Shown here piece after piece: positions 36,726 through 44,599 of a stretch of 64,000 nucleotides of DNA. The number at the start of each line of letters is the position of its first letter. Positions within the stretch are counted from its first letter, which is position 1. The stretch is from JACCUZ01 sp038246575 (GTDB lineage: Bacteria; Actinomycetota; Actinomycetes; JACCUZ01), in NCBI GenBank assembly GCA_038246575.1, contig JBBRVU010000006.1, forward strand, positions 4,432 through 68,431, in the 5' to 3' direction. Made by a program: the position numbers and the translations under genes. Under the pieces are notes generated by a model, which had not been told where the DNA came from, did no database searches, and was given only the letters and a program-made list of their open reading frames with translations.

Positions 36726-36773
36726 ATGATTCGGCGCGATCTCGTACTTCGCTGCCGCGGCGGGGCCCGCTAA
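36726..36773 (+). CDS. leuB leader peptide, 15 aa
   Basis: The peptide is MIRRDLVLRCRGGAR, with Ile, Leu, Val and Leu (codons ATT, CTC, GTA, CTT) before Arg. The in-frame CTCGTACTTCGC (36741-36752) is identical to that in the ilvB leader; GTA, CTT and ATT look little used in the surrounding genes. There is no terminator downstream, so control would be at translation of the next ORF and leuB. Confidence 0.65.
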   Translation: MIRRDLVLRCRGGAR

Positions 36774-36794
36774 CAGGGTCGGCTTCCCGTCGCG

Positions 36795-36836
36795 GGGTTC
36801 GGCGCTGACCCGCCACGTTGCGACCGTAGGGAACCC
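36795..36836 (+). promoter_or_regulatory. Shine-Dalgarno-covering hairpin of the leuB leader
   Basis: GGGTTC (36795-36800) pairs perfectly with GAACCC (36831-36836), which overlaps AGGGAA (36828-36833), the Shine-Dalgarno of the ORF at 36840. Competing pairings exist: GGGTC (36776-36780) with GACCC (36807-36811) and CCCG-tcg-CGGG inside it. This suggests a translational switch driven by ribosome position on the leader. The model is inference. Confidence 0.45.
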
Positions 36837-36839
36837 GAG

Positions 36840-37013
36840 ATGAGCACCACGACGACCGCTCCAGAGACCGGGGCGCAGAACCGTACGCACCAGCACCAGG
36901 CCGACCCCGCTGACCGGACCGCAGGCGCCGCGACCACGGCGGCGGTCCGGCAAGCGGTCCAGCAGGCCATGGACCGGCGCGACAACGGCGGCGAGACCGG
37001 CCACACCGCGTGA
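36840..37013 (+). CDS. Small hydrophilic ORF coupled to leuB, 57 aa
   Basis: The product, beginning MSTTTTAPETGAQNR, is polar and Thr/Ala/Gln/His-rich, probably disordered, with no recognised family. The ATG at 36840 has AGGGAA six bases upstream, and its TGA overlaps the GTG of leuB as GTGA. It may serve to couple leuB translation to the leader switch rather than to make a working protein. Confidence 0.55.
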   Translation: MSTTTTAPETGAQNRTHQHQADPADRTAGAATTAAVRQAVQQAMDRRDNGGETGHTA

Positions 37014-38047
37014 GCCTCTCCCACCTGCGCCTCGCGCTGGTTCCCGGCGACGGGATCGGTCCCGAGGTGGTGGCCGAGGGCCTGCGCGTGCTCGAGGCGG
37101 TGTGTGCCGCGGAGAGCGTCAAGCTGGAGACCACCGAGTACGACCTCGGCGCGCGCCGCTACCTGGCCACCGGGGAGACGCTGCCGGACGCCGTGCTCGC
37201 CGAGATCCGCGGTCACGACGCGATCCTCCTCGGCGCCATCGGGGACCCGTCGGTGCCCAGCGGCGTGCTCGAGCGCGGCCTCCTGCTGAGGCTGCGCTTC
37301 GCGCTCGACCACCACGTGAACCTCCGTCCGGCCAAGCTGTACCCCGGGGTGCGGTCCCCGTTGGGCGAGGTGGAGATCGACTTCGTCGTCGTGCGGGAGG
37401 GCACCGAGGGCCCGTACGTCGGCAACGGCGGGGTCGTGCGCCAGGGCGGGCCGCAGGAGATCGCGACCGAGGTCAGCGTCAACACGGCGTTCGGCGTCGA
37501 GCGGGTCGTGCGCGACGCGTTCCGGCGGGCAGCCGCGCGACCGCGCCAGCACCTGACACTCGTGCACAAGACCAACGTGCTGGTGCACGCGGGGGGGCTG
37601 TGGGCACGGACGACCGAGCGGGTCGCAGCTGAGTTCCCCGAGGTGAGCACCGACTACGTCCACGTCGATGCCGCGGCGATCTACCTCGTCAGCGACCCGG
37701 CGCGTTTCGACGTGCTGGTCACCGACAACCTGTTCGGCGACATCCTCACCGACCTCGCCGCGGCGGTGACCGGCGGCATCGGGCTCGCCGCCAGCGCGAA
37801 CCTGGACCCGAGCACGGCGAACCCCTCGATGTTCGAGCCGGTGCACGGGTCGGCCCCGGACATCGCCGGCACCGGCGTCGCCGACCCTCGCGCGACGATC
37901 CTCTCGGTGGCCCTGCTCCTCGATCACGTCGGGCTCGGCTCCGCCGCTGCGCGCGTCGAGGCAGCCGTGGCCGCGGACCTGGCGGCATCCACCGCCGGTC
38001 GCTCGACCCGGGAGGTCGGCGACGCCGTGCTCTCCCGCCTCGGCTGA
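37010..38047 (+). CDS. leuB: 3-isopropylmalate dehydrogenase
   Basis: Oxidises and decarboxylates 3-isopropylmalate in leucine synthesis. The 345-residue protein has LALVPGDGIGPEVVAEGL, LLRLRFALDHHVNLRPAKLY, VVREGTEGPYVGNGG, HKTNVLVHAGGLW, VTDNLFGDILTDL and FEPVHGSAPDIAGTGVADP. The GTG at 37010 overlaps the small leader ORF, so its translation likely depends on that ORF. Confidence 0.96.
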   Translation: MSLSHLRLALVPGDGIGPEVVAEGLRVLEAVCAAESVKLETTEYDLGARRYLATGETLPDAVLAEIRGHDAILLGAIGDPSVPSGVLERGLLLRLRFALDHHVNLRPAKLYPGVRSPLGEVEIDFVVVREGTEGPYVGNGGVVRQGGPQEIATEVSVNTAFGVERVVRDAFRRAAARPRQHLTLVHKTNVLVHAGGLWARTTERVAAEFPEVSTDYVHVDAAAIYLVSDPARFDVLVTDNLFGDILTDLAAAVTGGIGLAASANLDPSTANPSMFEPVHGSAPDIAGTGVADPRATILSVALLLDHVGLGSAAARVEAAVAADLAASTAGRSTREVGDAVLSRLG

Positions 38048-38056
38048 GCGGTCGGA

Positions 38057-38062
38057 TACGGT
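38057..38062 (+). promoter_or_regulatory. -10 box of ilvE
   Basis: TACGGT, 7 nt before the ATG at 38070; leaderless type. Confidence 0.5.
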
Positions 38063-38069
38063 CGGTCTC

Positions 38070-39161
38070 ATGCCGAGCGAGCTCACCATCGACCTGGCCC
38101 CCTCGACGTCGCCACGCAGCGCGGAGGAGCGGGCCCGCCTGCTGGCGGACCCCGGTTTCGGCCAGGTGTTCACCGATCACATGGTCACGATCAGCTACGC
38201 GAGCGACCGCGGCTGGCACGACGCGCGTCTCACCGCGTACGGCCCACTGACGCTGGACCCAGCGACCTCGGCGCTGCACTACGGGCAGGCGATCTTCGAG
38301 GGTCTCAAGGCCTACCACCAGGCCGACGGCTCGGTCGCGCTGTTCAGGCCCGACATGAACGCGGCGCGCTTCCAGCGCTCGGCGCGCCGGCTGGCGATGG
38401 CCGAGCTGCCGACGGAGCTGTTCCTCGAGTCGGTGCAGGCGCTCGTGCGCGCCGACCGCGACTGGGTGCCGACCAAGCCTGGTGAGGCGCTGTACCTGCG
38501 GCCGCTGGAGTTCGCCGTCGACCCGTTCCTCGGCGTGCGCCCGTCCCTGGAGTACCGCTACCTGCTCTTCGCCTCGCCGGCCGGCAACTACTTCCCCGGC
38601 GGGGTGCGCCCGGTGTCGGTGTGGCTGTCGACGGAGTACGTGCGCGCTGCCCCAGGCGGCACGGGCGAGGCCAAGTGCGCCGGCAACTACGCGGCCTCGC
38701 TGGTCGCGCAGGCGCAGGCCGCCGAGCACGGCTGCGACCAGGTCGTCTGGCTGGACTCGGCCGAGCACCGCATCGTCGAGGAGATGGGCGGGATGAACCT
38801 GTTCTTCGTCCACGCCGACGGGCGGCTGCTGACCCCGGAGCTGACCGGGACGCTGCTGCCCGGGGTGACCCGGGAGTCGATCCTCACGCTGGGGCGTGAC
38901 CTCGGTCTCGAGCCGGTCGAGGGCCGGATCTCGACCGACGACTGGGAGCGCGGCGCCGCGGCAGGGACGATCACCGAGGTCTTCGCCTGCGGCACCGCCG
39001 CTGTGGTCACGCCCGTCGGCGAGGTCAAGCACGCCGGCGGGTCCTTCACCGTGGCCGACGGAGCACCGGGCGCTGTGACGATGAAGGTGCGCGAGGCGCT
39101 GCTCGGCATCCAGCAGGGCACCGCCCCCGACCCGCACGGCTGGATGGTTCCGGTCGCCTGA
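38070..39161 (+). CDS. ilvE: Branched-chain amino acid aminotransferase
   Basis: PLP class IV transaminase, last step of Val, Leu and Ile synthesis. The 363-residue type II form has YGQAIFEGLKAYHQADGSVALFRPDMN, the PLP lysine in GTGEAKCAGNYAASL, EHRIVEEMGGMNLFF and ITEVFACGTAAVVTPVG. It has its own leaderless -10 and so may escape the leader control seen at ilvB, leuB and cimA. Confidence 0.96.
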   Translation: MPSELTIDLAPSTSPRSAEERARLLADPGFGQVFTDHMVTISYASDRGWHDARLTAYGPLTLDPATSALHYGQAIFEGLKAYHQADGSVALFRPDMNAARFQRSARRLAMAELPTELFLESVQALVRADRDWVPTKPGEALYLRPLEFAVDPFLGVRPSLEYRYLLFASPAGNYFPGGVRPVSVWLSTEYVRAAPGGTGEAKCAGNYAASLVAQAQAAEHGCDQVVWLDSAEHRIVEEMGGMNLFFVHADGRLLTPELTGTLLPGVTRESILTLGRDLGLEPVEGRISTDDWERGAAAGTITEVFACGTAAVVTPVGEVKHAGGSFTVADGAPGAVTMKVREALLGIQQGTAPDPHGWMVPVA

Positions 39162-39210
39162 GCGCGACGGGTGTGGGTTCGCCCGCAGGGGCCTGGGTAC
39201 AGGAGTGGGC

Positions 39211-39615
39211 ATGACAGACAGCCCCCACGACAACAACCAGCAGGCTGAGACCGCGATCGCAGCGGGGATGGCCGCCGGCGACACCGAGGCAGTCATGCGT
39301 GCCGTAGCCGCCATCGAGGTGGTGGTGCCGCAGGCGTCGGCCAATGACGGTGCCGCTCCGGACGGGTCGATCAGCCTGCCCGTCATCGAGCAGGACGGCA
39401 CGTCCTACGTCCCGGTCTTCACCTCCGAGGCCGCAATGTCGCAGGCTGCGCCGGACATCGAGGACGCGGTCACCGTGTCAGCGGCCGAGCTCGGCGCCAA
39501 CTGGCCCTCGGACGACCTGTGGCTGGCCGTGAACCCCGGCACGGAGGAGGGCCTCACCCTGCCCCCTGACGCCGTGAAGTCCCTGCCCGTCTACAGCAAC
39601 AGCGAGACCCCCTAG
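39211..39615 (+). CDS. SseB-like protein
   Basis: A 134-residue cytoplasmic protein resembling the SseB N-terminal domain: DGSISLPVIEQDGTSYVPVFTSEAAMSQAAP and LGANWPSDDLWLAVNPGTEEGLTLPPDAV, near-diagnostic of the family. SseB is linked to serine sensitivity in E. coli, but its biochemistry is unsettled. A GTG six bases upstream (39205) is an alternative start. It sits between ilvE and the cimA attenuator. Confidence 0.75.
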   Translation: MTDSPHDNNQQAETAIAAGMAAGDTEAVMRAVAAIEVVVPQASANDGAAPDGSISLPVIEQDGTSYVPVFTSEAAMSQAAPDIEDAVTVSAAELGANWPSDDLWLAVNPGTEEGLTLPPDAVKSLPVYSNSETP

Positions 39616-39726
39616 CGACCACACCCAGAGCTCCACAGAAAGCGAGCAACGAGGCGATCCGGCCGCACTGTCCGGATGGCGGACGTGCTGTTCCCTTCTC
39701 GACGATCCGCAGGGACCATCGACGCG

Positions 39727-39753
39727 ATGCACCAGTTCAGCATTACGCCCTAG
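39727..39753 (+). CDS. Candidate cimA leader peptide, 8 aa
   Basis: The peptide is MHQFSITP. It has a single Ile, encoded by ATT, three codons before the TAG stop. AGGGA lies about 11 nt upstream. It stands in front of a hairpin and a strong terminator that precede cimA, the first committed enzyme of the citramalate route to isoleucine. That context is the main support; the peptide alone is short and could be chance. Confidence 0.45.
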   Translation: MHQFSITP

Positions 39754-39760
39754 CGCGCCC

Positions 39761-39776
39761 GCCGGCACGAGCCGGC
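39761..39776 (+). promoter_or_regulatory. First hairpin of the cimA attenuator
   Basis: GCCGGC-acga-GCCGGC, a perfect 6-bp stem with a 4-nt loop, 8 nt after the leader stop and 9 nt before the terminator stem. Confidence 0.5.
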
Positions 39777-39785
39777 AGACGCGCA

Positions 39786-39815
39786 GACCTCCCGCACCCG
39801 CGGGGGGTCTTTTTT
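39786..39815 (+). terminator. Intrinsic terminator before cimA
   Basis: GACCTCCCGC (39786-39795) pairs with GCGGGGGGTC (39800-39809) with one T-G wobble and an ACCC loop, followed by six T. It could partly terminate sseB transcripts, but its place 16 nt before the cimA ATG and the leader upstream favour attenuation. Confidence 0.8.
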
Positions 39816-39831
39816 GTTGGGAGAGAACCCG

Positions 39832-41427
39832 ATGGCCGTGACCGACGAGTTCCACGTCTACGACACGACGCTGCGCGACGGCGCGCAGCAGGAGGGCCTG
39901 GCGTTCTCCGTCGCGGACAAGCTCGCGGTGGCGGGCCACGTCGACGAGCTCGGTGTCGGGTTCATCGAGGGCGGCTGGCCCGGGGCGAACCCGAAGGACA
40001 CCGAGTTCTTCCGTAGGGCTCGCACCGAGCTCGACCTGAAGCACGCGCAGCTCGCCGCGTTCGGCGCAACCCGCCGACCCGGTGCGAAGGCCGCCGATGA
40101 CCCCCTGGTGGCCGCCCTGCGTGAGTCCGGCGCGCCCGTCGTGACGTTGGTGGCCAAGAGCCACGACCGTCACGTCGAGCTCGCGTTGCGCACCTCCCTG
40201 GACGAGAACCTCGCCATGGTGCGCGACACGGTCAGCCACCTGCGGGCCGAGGGCCAGCGGGTGTTCCTCGACGCGGAGCACTTCTTCGACGGGTACGCGA
40301 GCAACCCCGCGTACGCCCTCGAGGTGCTGCACGCCGCCGTCGAGGCCGGCGCCGACGTCGCCGTGCTCTGCGACACGAACGGCGGGCGGCTGCCCGACGA
40401 GGTGGCCGACGTCGTCCATGCCGTACGCGAGGCGACGTCGGCGCGGCTGGGCATCCACTGCCACAACGACGCCGGCTGCGCGGTGGCCAACTCGCTCGCG
40501 GCGGTCACCGCCGGCGCGAGCCACGTGCAGGGGACCCTCAACGGCTACGGCGAGCGCACCGGCAACGCCGACATCCTCACGGTCATCGCCAACCTCGAGC
40601 TCAAGCTGAACCGCCGGGTGCTGCCGGCCCGGACGTTGCCCGAGGCCACCCGGATCGCGCACGCCGTGTCCGAGCTCGCCAACGTCGCCCCGTACTCCCG
40701 TCAGCCCTACGTCGGTGCCTCCGCGTTCGCGCACAAGGCGGGGCTGCACGCGAGCGCGGTGCGGGTCGATCCGATGCTCTACCAGCACGAGGAGCCCGCG
40801 GCCGTCGGCAACGACATGCGGATGCTCGTCTCCGACATGGCCGGCCGGGCCTCGATCGAGCTCAAGGGCCGCGAGCTCGGCTACGACCTCGCCGGCAACG
40901 TCGAGCTGCTCACCCGGGTCACCGACAAGGTCAAGGAGATGGAGAGCCGCGGCTACACCTTCGAGGCGGCCGATGCGTCTTTCGAGCTGTTGCTGCGCGC
41001 CGAGGTCGATGGTGCGCGCCCGGACCTGTTCCAGGTCGAGTCGTGGCGGGTCATCGTCGACGCGCAGGGCGCCGGGACCGCTGCTGCGGAGGCGACCGTG
41101 AAGGTGCGCGCCGGTGGAGAGCGCCGGGTGGCGGTGGGGGAGGGCAACGGCCCGGTGAACGCCCTCGACCACGCGCTACGGACCGCGCTCGGCTCGGCGT
41201 ACCCCGAGCTGGCCAAGCTCGAGCTGATCGACTACCGCGTACGCATCGTGGACGCCGCGCACGGCACCGACGCCGTGACCCGGGTGCTGATCGAGACCAG
41301 TGACGGCGAGACGTCGTGGGAGACCATCGGGGTGCACGAGAACATCATCGAGGCCTCTTGGGAGGCCCTGCTCGACGCCGTCACCTACGGTCTGCTCCGC
41401 CACCGCTCGAGCGGGTCCTCGACCTGA
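39832..41427 (+). CDS. cimA: Citramalate synthase / 2-isopropylmalate synthase-like (CimA)
   Basis: Predicted to condense acetyl-CoA and pyruvate to (R)-citramalate, feeding isoleucine synthesis through LeuCD and LeuB. The 531-residue protein has VYDTTLRDGAQQEGLAFSV, GVGFIEGGWPGANPKD (CimA/alternative LeuA type), GIHCHNDAGCAVANSLAAVTAG, the GNADILTVIANLELKL region and a C-terminal LeuA dimer/regulatory domain (about 385-525). GGGAGAG precedes the ATG. A true leuA is not in the window, so strict assignment to citramalate rests on sequence type. Confidence 0.85.
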   Translation: MAVTDEFHVYDTTLRDGAQQEGLAFSVADKLAVAGHVDELGVGFIEGGWPGANPKDTEFFRRARTELDLKHAQLAAFGATRRPGAKAADDPLVAALRESGAPVVTLVAKSHDRHVELALRTSLDENLAMVRDTVSHLRAEGQRVFLDAEHFFDGYASNPAYALEVLHAAVEAGADVAVLCDTNGGRLPDEVADVVHAVREATSARLGIHCHNDAGCAVANSLAAVTAGASHVQGTLNGYGERTGNADILTVIANLELKLNRRVLPARTLPEATRIAHAVSELANVAPYSRQPYVGASAFAHKAGLHASAVRVDPMLYQHEEPAAVGNDMRMLVSDMAGRASIELKGRELGYDLAGNVELLTRVTDKVKEMESRGYTFEAADASFELLLRAEVDGARPDLFQVESWRVIVDAQGAGTAAAEATVKVRAGGERRVAVGEGNGPVNALDHALRTALGSAYPELAKLELIDYRVRIVDAAHGTDAVTRVLIETSDGETSWETIGVHENIIEASWEALLDAVTYGLLRHRSSGSST

Positions 41428-41473
41428 CCCAGCGGCGGCGACCGGACCCGGCCGGTTGAGCCGGAATCGCGAT

Positions 41474-41520
41474 GATCGGAGTGCTGGGGGGCCACCGGCC
41501 GGCGCCAGGTTGCTCCGATC
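41474..41520. repeat. Imperfect inverted repeat in the convergent cimA / membrane-gene gap
   Basis: GATCGGAG (41474-41481) and CTCCGATC (41513-41520) are perfect arms, with inner CTGG and CCAG also complementary. There is no T-run. A bidirectional stop for the converging transcripts is possible; nothing else is seen in this 157-bp gap. Confidence 0.5.
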
Positions 41521-41584
41521 CTGGTGAATCGCGCGCATTCGCGCTGGTGGAAGAGTGCGGCGCGGGGCGGCGCGGGCAACCGGC

Positions 41585-42247
41585 TCAGGCGGACCAGCCC
41601 CACAGGGACTCGCCGACCCACAGCAACAGGAACCACAGACCTGCGCTGACGGGTGGCACTGCCAGCACCCACCAGCTGCGTCGCCGGGCGAGCAGCACCG
41701 CCGTCGTGACCAGCACGGCGAACAGGGCGTACGCGAGGAACACGTCGGGGGCCGGCGCCACCAGACCGGTGGTCAGGTAGAAGAACCCGATCGGCACCAT
41801 CAGCGCGAACGCGACAACCGTCAGCGCCGCCCGGGCCCGGGTGGTGGCCTGCGTCGCCGCTGCTCCGCTCGAGTCCGATCTTCCGCGCGCGGTGAGGGCC
41901 AGCGCCAGTGCGCCGATCAGGGGGAGTGCGGCGACCAGACGCGGGGGCGCCAGGTGCTCGCCCAGGACGGTGAGCTCCAGGGCGAGGGCGCCGATCAGCA
42001 GCGCGGCCGCCAACCGCGGGCGACGCGCGACGGCCGCACCGCCGAGGGCAAGCACGAGAGCGGCGATCCCGAGGGAGACGCCGGTGGTGGAGGGGTCGCG
42101 CGCATCAGGGACGCCGCGACCGACCAGCTCGGCAACGATCCGGTAGGCGAAGACGGCGGCGGCGGTCAGGGACAGGGCCGCCTGCACGGCGCGAAACGGG
42201 ATCGGCGCAGTGGTCGGCTCCGGAGCAGCTGTCGTCGTGGTCACCAC
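41585..42247 (-). CDS. Hypothetical multi-pass membrane protein, 220 aa
   Basis: About six hydrophobic helices (near 23-45, 61-76, 82-95, 103-118, 140-160, 165-185, with one more by the Trp-rich end LWFLLLWVGESLWGW). No conserved polar motif that I recognise. The start is GTG at 42247 or the adjacent GTG at 42244; no better codon is in frame. It diverges from the FAH-family gene. Function unknown. Confidence 0.7.
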   Translation of the reverse strand: MVTTTTAAPEPTTAPIPFRAVQAALSLTAAAVFAYRIVAELVGRGVPDARDPSTTGVSLGIAALVLALGGAAVARRPRLAAALLIGALALELTVLGEHLAPPRLVAALPLIGALALALTARGRSDSSGAAATQATTRARAALTVVAFALMVPIGFFYLTTGLVAPAPDVFLAYALFAVLVTTAVLLARRRSWWVLAVPPVSAGLWFLLLWVGESLWGWSA

Positions 42248-42302
42248 CTGAGAGTGCGCCGGACCCGGCAGGTGCGCATGAGTACGCCGACTCAGCCACA
42301 GA

Positions 42303-42308
42303 TAGCCT
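42303..42308 (+). promoter_or_regulatory. -10 box of the FAH-gltX unit
   Basis: TAGCCT with 6 nt to the GTG at 42315; leaderless type. Confidence 0.5.
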
Positions 42309-42314
42309 CGCCGG

Positions 42315-43109
42315 GTGCGTATCGCGAGGTTCACGACAGGAGACGGCGCCGCGTTCGGCGTCGTCGAGGGCGACCAAGCGTCCGGGGACGCGACGATCCG
42401 GGCGATCGACGGGCACCCGTTCGCGCCCTTCCAGGTGGTGGGCGAGCCCCAGCCGCTGTCCGGCGTCCGGCTGCTGTCCCCGGTGCTGCCCAGCAAGGTC
42501 ATCGCGATCGGGCGCAACTACGCCGACCACGTGAACGAGATGGGCGGTGACGTGGCGGACGTCACGGCAAAGCCGCCGGTCGTCTTCCTCAAACCGTCCA
42601 CCTCGGTGGTGGGCCCGGGTGACCCGGTCCTCTACCCGGTGGGCATCTCGGACGACGTCCACTTCGAGGGCGAGCTGGCCGTCGTCATCTCCCGGCTCTG
42701 CCGCGAGGTGCCGGCCGAGCGGGTCGCGGATGTCGTCCTCGGCTTCACCTGCGCCAACGATGTGACTGCCCGCGACCTGCAGCGTCGCGAGTCCCAGTGG
42801 GGGCGGGCCAAGGGTTTCGACTCGTTCTGCCCACTCGGTCCGTGGATCACCACCGATGTCGACCCGTCGGACCTCGCGGTGTCCACCACGGTCAACGGCG
42901 AAGCGCGCCAGGCCGGGCGTACGTCCCAGATGATCCGCGGCGTCGACGAGCTCGTCGCGCACGTCAGCCAGGCGATGACGCTGTTGCCGGGTGACGTGAT
43001 CCTCACCGGCACGCCCGCCGGGGTCGGGCCGCTCGAGGTCGGCGACGAGGTCAGCGTCACGATCGAGTCGATCGGCACCCTCACCAACCCGGTCTCGGCC
43101 CGTGGCTGA
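42315..43109 (+). CDS. Fumarylacetoacetate hydrolase family protein
   Basis: A 264-residue member of the FAH superfamily. It shows AIGRNYADHVNEMGG, the metal ligands in DDVHFEGELAVVIS (E-x-E) and CANDVTARDLQRRESQWGRAKGFDSFCPLGPW, and TGTPAGVGPLEVGDEV. Such enzymes cleave or decarboxylate acylpyruvates; the substrate here is unknown. It overlaps gltX by 8 nt, a pairing common in Actinomycetota, although the link is not functional in any known way. Confidence 0.88.
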   Translation: MRIARFTTGDGAAFGVVEGDQASGDATIRAIDGHPFAPFQVVGEPQPLSGVRLLSPVLPSKVIAIGRNYADHVNEMGGDVADVTAKPPVVFLKPSTSVVGPGDPVLYPVGISDDVHFEGELAVVISRLCREVPAERVADVVLGFTCANDVTARDLQRRESQWGRAKGFDSFCPLGPWITTDVDPSDLAVSTTVNGEARQAGRTSQMIRGVDELVAHVSQAMTLLPGDVILTGTPAGVGPLEVGDEVSVTIESIGTLTNPVSARG

Positions 43110-44577
43110 CACCCGGCCGGTGCGAGTCCGTGTCGCGCCGTCGCCGACGGGCGACCCGCACGTCGGCACCGCGTACATGTCGCTGTTCAACCTCGCCTTC
43201 GCCCGTCAGCAGGGCGGCCAGTTCGTGCTGCGCATCGAGGACACCGACCGGGCGAGGTACCAGGCCGACAGCGAGGCGCAGATCTTCGAGTCGCTCGCCT
43301 GGCTCGGGCTGGACTGGGACGAGGGGCCGGACAAGGGCGGGCCCTACGCGCCCTACCGCCAGTCGGAGCGGATCGAGACGTACGGGAAGCACGTCGAGCG
43401 GCTGCTCGCCGACGGCCGGGCCTATCACTGCTGGTGCACGACCGAGCGGCTCGCCCAGATGCGCGAGGAGCAGCAGAAGGCCAAGCTCCCCACCGGCTAC
43501 GACCGGCTCTGCCAGGGCAAGACCCGCGAGGAACGCTCCGCGCTGCCCGGTTTCAGCGACCAGCCGGTGGTGCGGATGCTCATCCCTGCCGACGTGCCGT
43601 TGGCATTCGAAGACCTGATCCGCGGCGAGATCAAGGCTCCGCGCCCCGACGACCAGGTGATAGTGAAGGCCGACGGCTACCCGACGTACCACCTGGCCAA
43701 CGTGGTCGACGACCACGAGATGGCGATCACCCACGTCGTGCGTGGCGAGGAGTGGATCTCCTCGACGCCCAAGCACATCCTGCTCTACGACTGGCTGGGC
43801 TGGGAACGTCCGGCGTTCGCGCACATGCCGTTGCTGCGCAACACCGACAAGTCGAAGATCTCCAAGCGCAAGAACCCCGCGGCGCGGATGCTGTGGTTCC
43901 GCGAGAAGGGCTACCTGCCCGAGGCCCTGGTGAACTTCCTCGCGCTGATGGGCTACTCCCAGCCCGATGGCGCCGAGGTGTTCACCTACGCCGAGATGGT
44001 GGCCAACTTCGACTGGGGTCGGGTCAACACCGTCGGTCCCGTCTTTGACCTGGACAAGCTCGGGTGGCTCAACGGCCACTACATCCGCGAGCTGTCGGCC
44101 GACGACCTGGCCGAGCGGATCGTCGAGCACCTGTCCCGGAACGGCGTGCTGCCGGCGCAGCCCACGGCCGAGCACCGGGAGATCGTGCGGGCGGCCACGC
44201 CGCTGGTCAACGAGCGCCTGCAGGTCCTGTCCGAGGCCGAGACCATGCTCGGCTTCCTGCTCGTCGACGAGAGTGACTTCTGCGTCGACCCGGACGACGC
44301 GGCCAAGGTGCTCACCGCCGATGCCGAGCCGACCCTGACGGCGGCGGTCGACGCGCTGGACGCCCTGGGTGCGTGGGACACCGAAAGCATCGAGCAGGCA
44401 CTGCGGGCTGCACTCGTCGAGGGTCTCGGGCTCAAGCCGAAGAACGCGTTCGGCCCGGTCCGGGTCGCGGTCACCGGGCGGCGGGTGTCGCCGCCACTGT
44501 TCGAGTCGCTGGAGCTGCTGGGCCGGGAGCGGTCGCTGGCCCGGCTTCGAACTGCCGTGCCGGGCGCCCGGCGCTAG
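43102..44577 (+). CDS. gltX: Glutamyl-tRNA synthetase
   Basis: Charges tRNA-Glu and, in GatCAB organisms, tRNA-Gln with glutamate. The 491-residue protein has RVAPSPTGDPHVGTAYMSLFN (HIGH-type motif), FVLRIEDTDRARY, KADGYPTYHLANVVDDHEM and DKSKISKRKNP (KMSKS-type). The GTG at 43102 lies within the FAH gene end. The substrates, tRNA-Gln(CUG) and tRNA-Glu(CUC), are encoded about 1 kb downstream. Confidence 0.96.
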   Translation: MADTRPVRVRVAPSPTGDPHVGTAYMSLFNLAFARQQGGQFVLRIEDTDRARYQADSEAQIFESLAWLGLDWDEGPDKGGPYAPYRQSERIETYGKHVERLLADGRAYHCWCTTERLAQMREEQQKAKLPTGYDRLCQGKTREERSALPGFSDQPVVRMLIPADVPLAFEDLIRGEIKAPRPDDQVIVKADGYPTYHLANVVDDHEMAITHVVRGEEWISSTPKHILLYDWLGWERPAFAHMPLLRNTDKSKISKRKNPAARMLWFREKGYLPEALVNFLALMGYSQPDGAEVFTYAEMVANFDWGRVNTVGPVFDLDKLGWLNGHYIRELSADDLAERIVEHLSRNGVLPAQPTAEHREIVRAATPLVNERLQVLSEAETMLGFLLVDESDFCVDPDDAAKVLTADAEPTLTAAVDALDALGAWDTESIEQALRAALVEGLGLKPKNAFGPVRVAVTGRRVSPPLFESLELLGRERSLARLRTAVPGARR

Positions 44578-44599
44578 GCACCGTGGACGAGGGTCGCCC

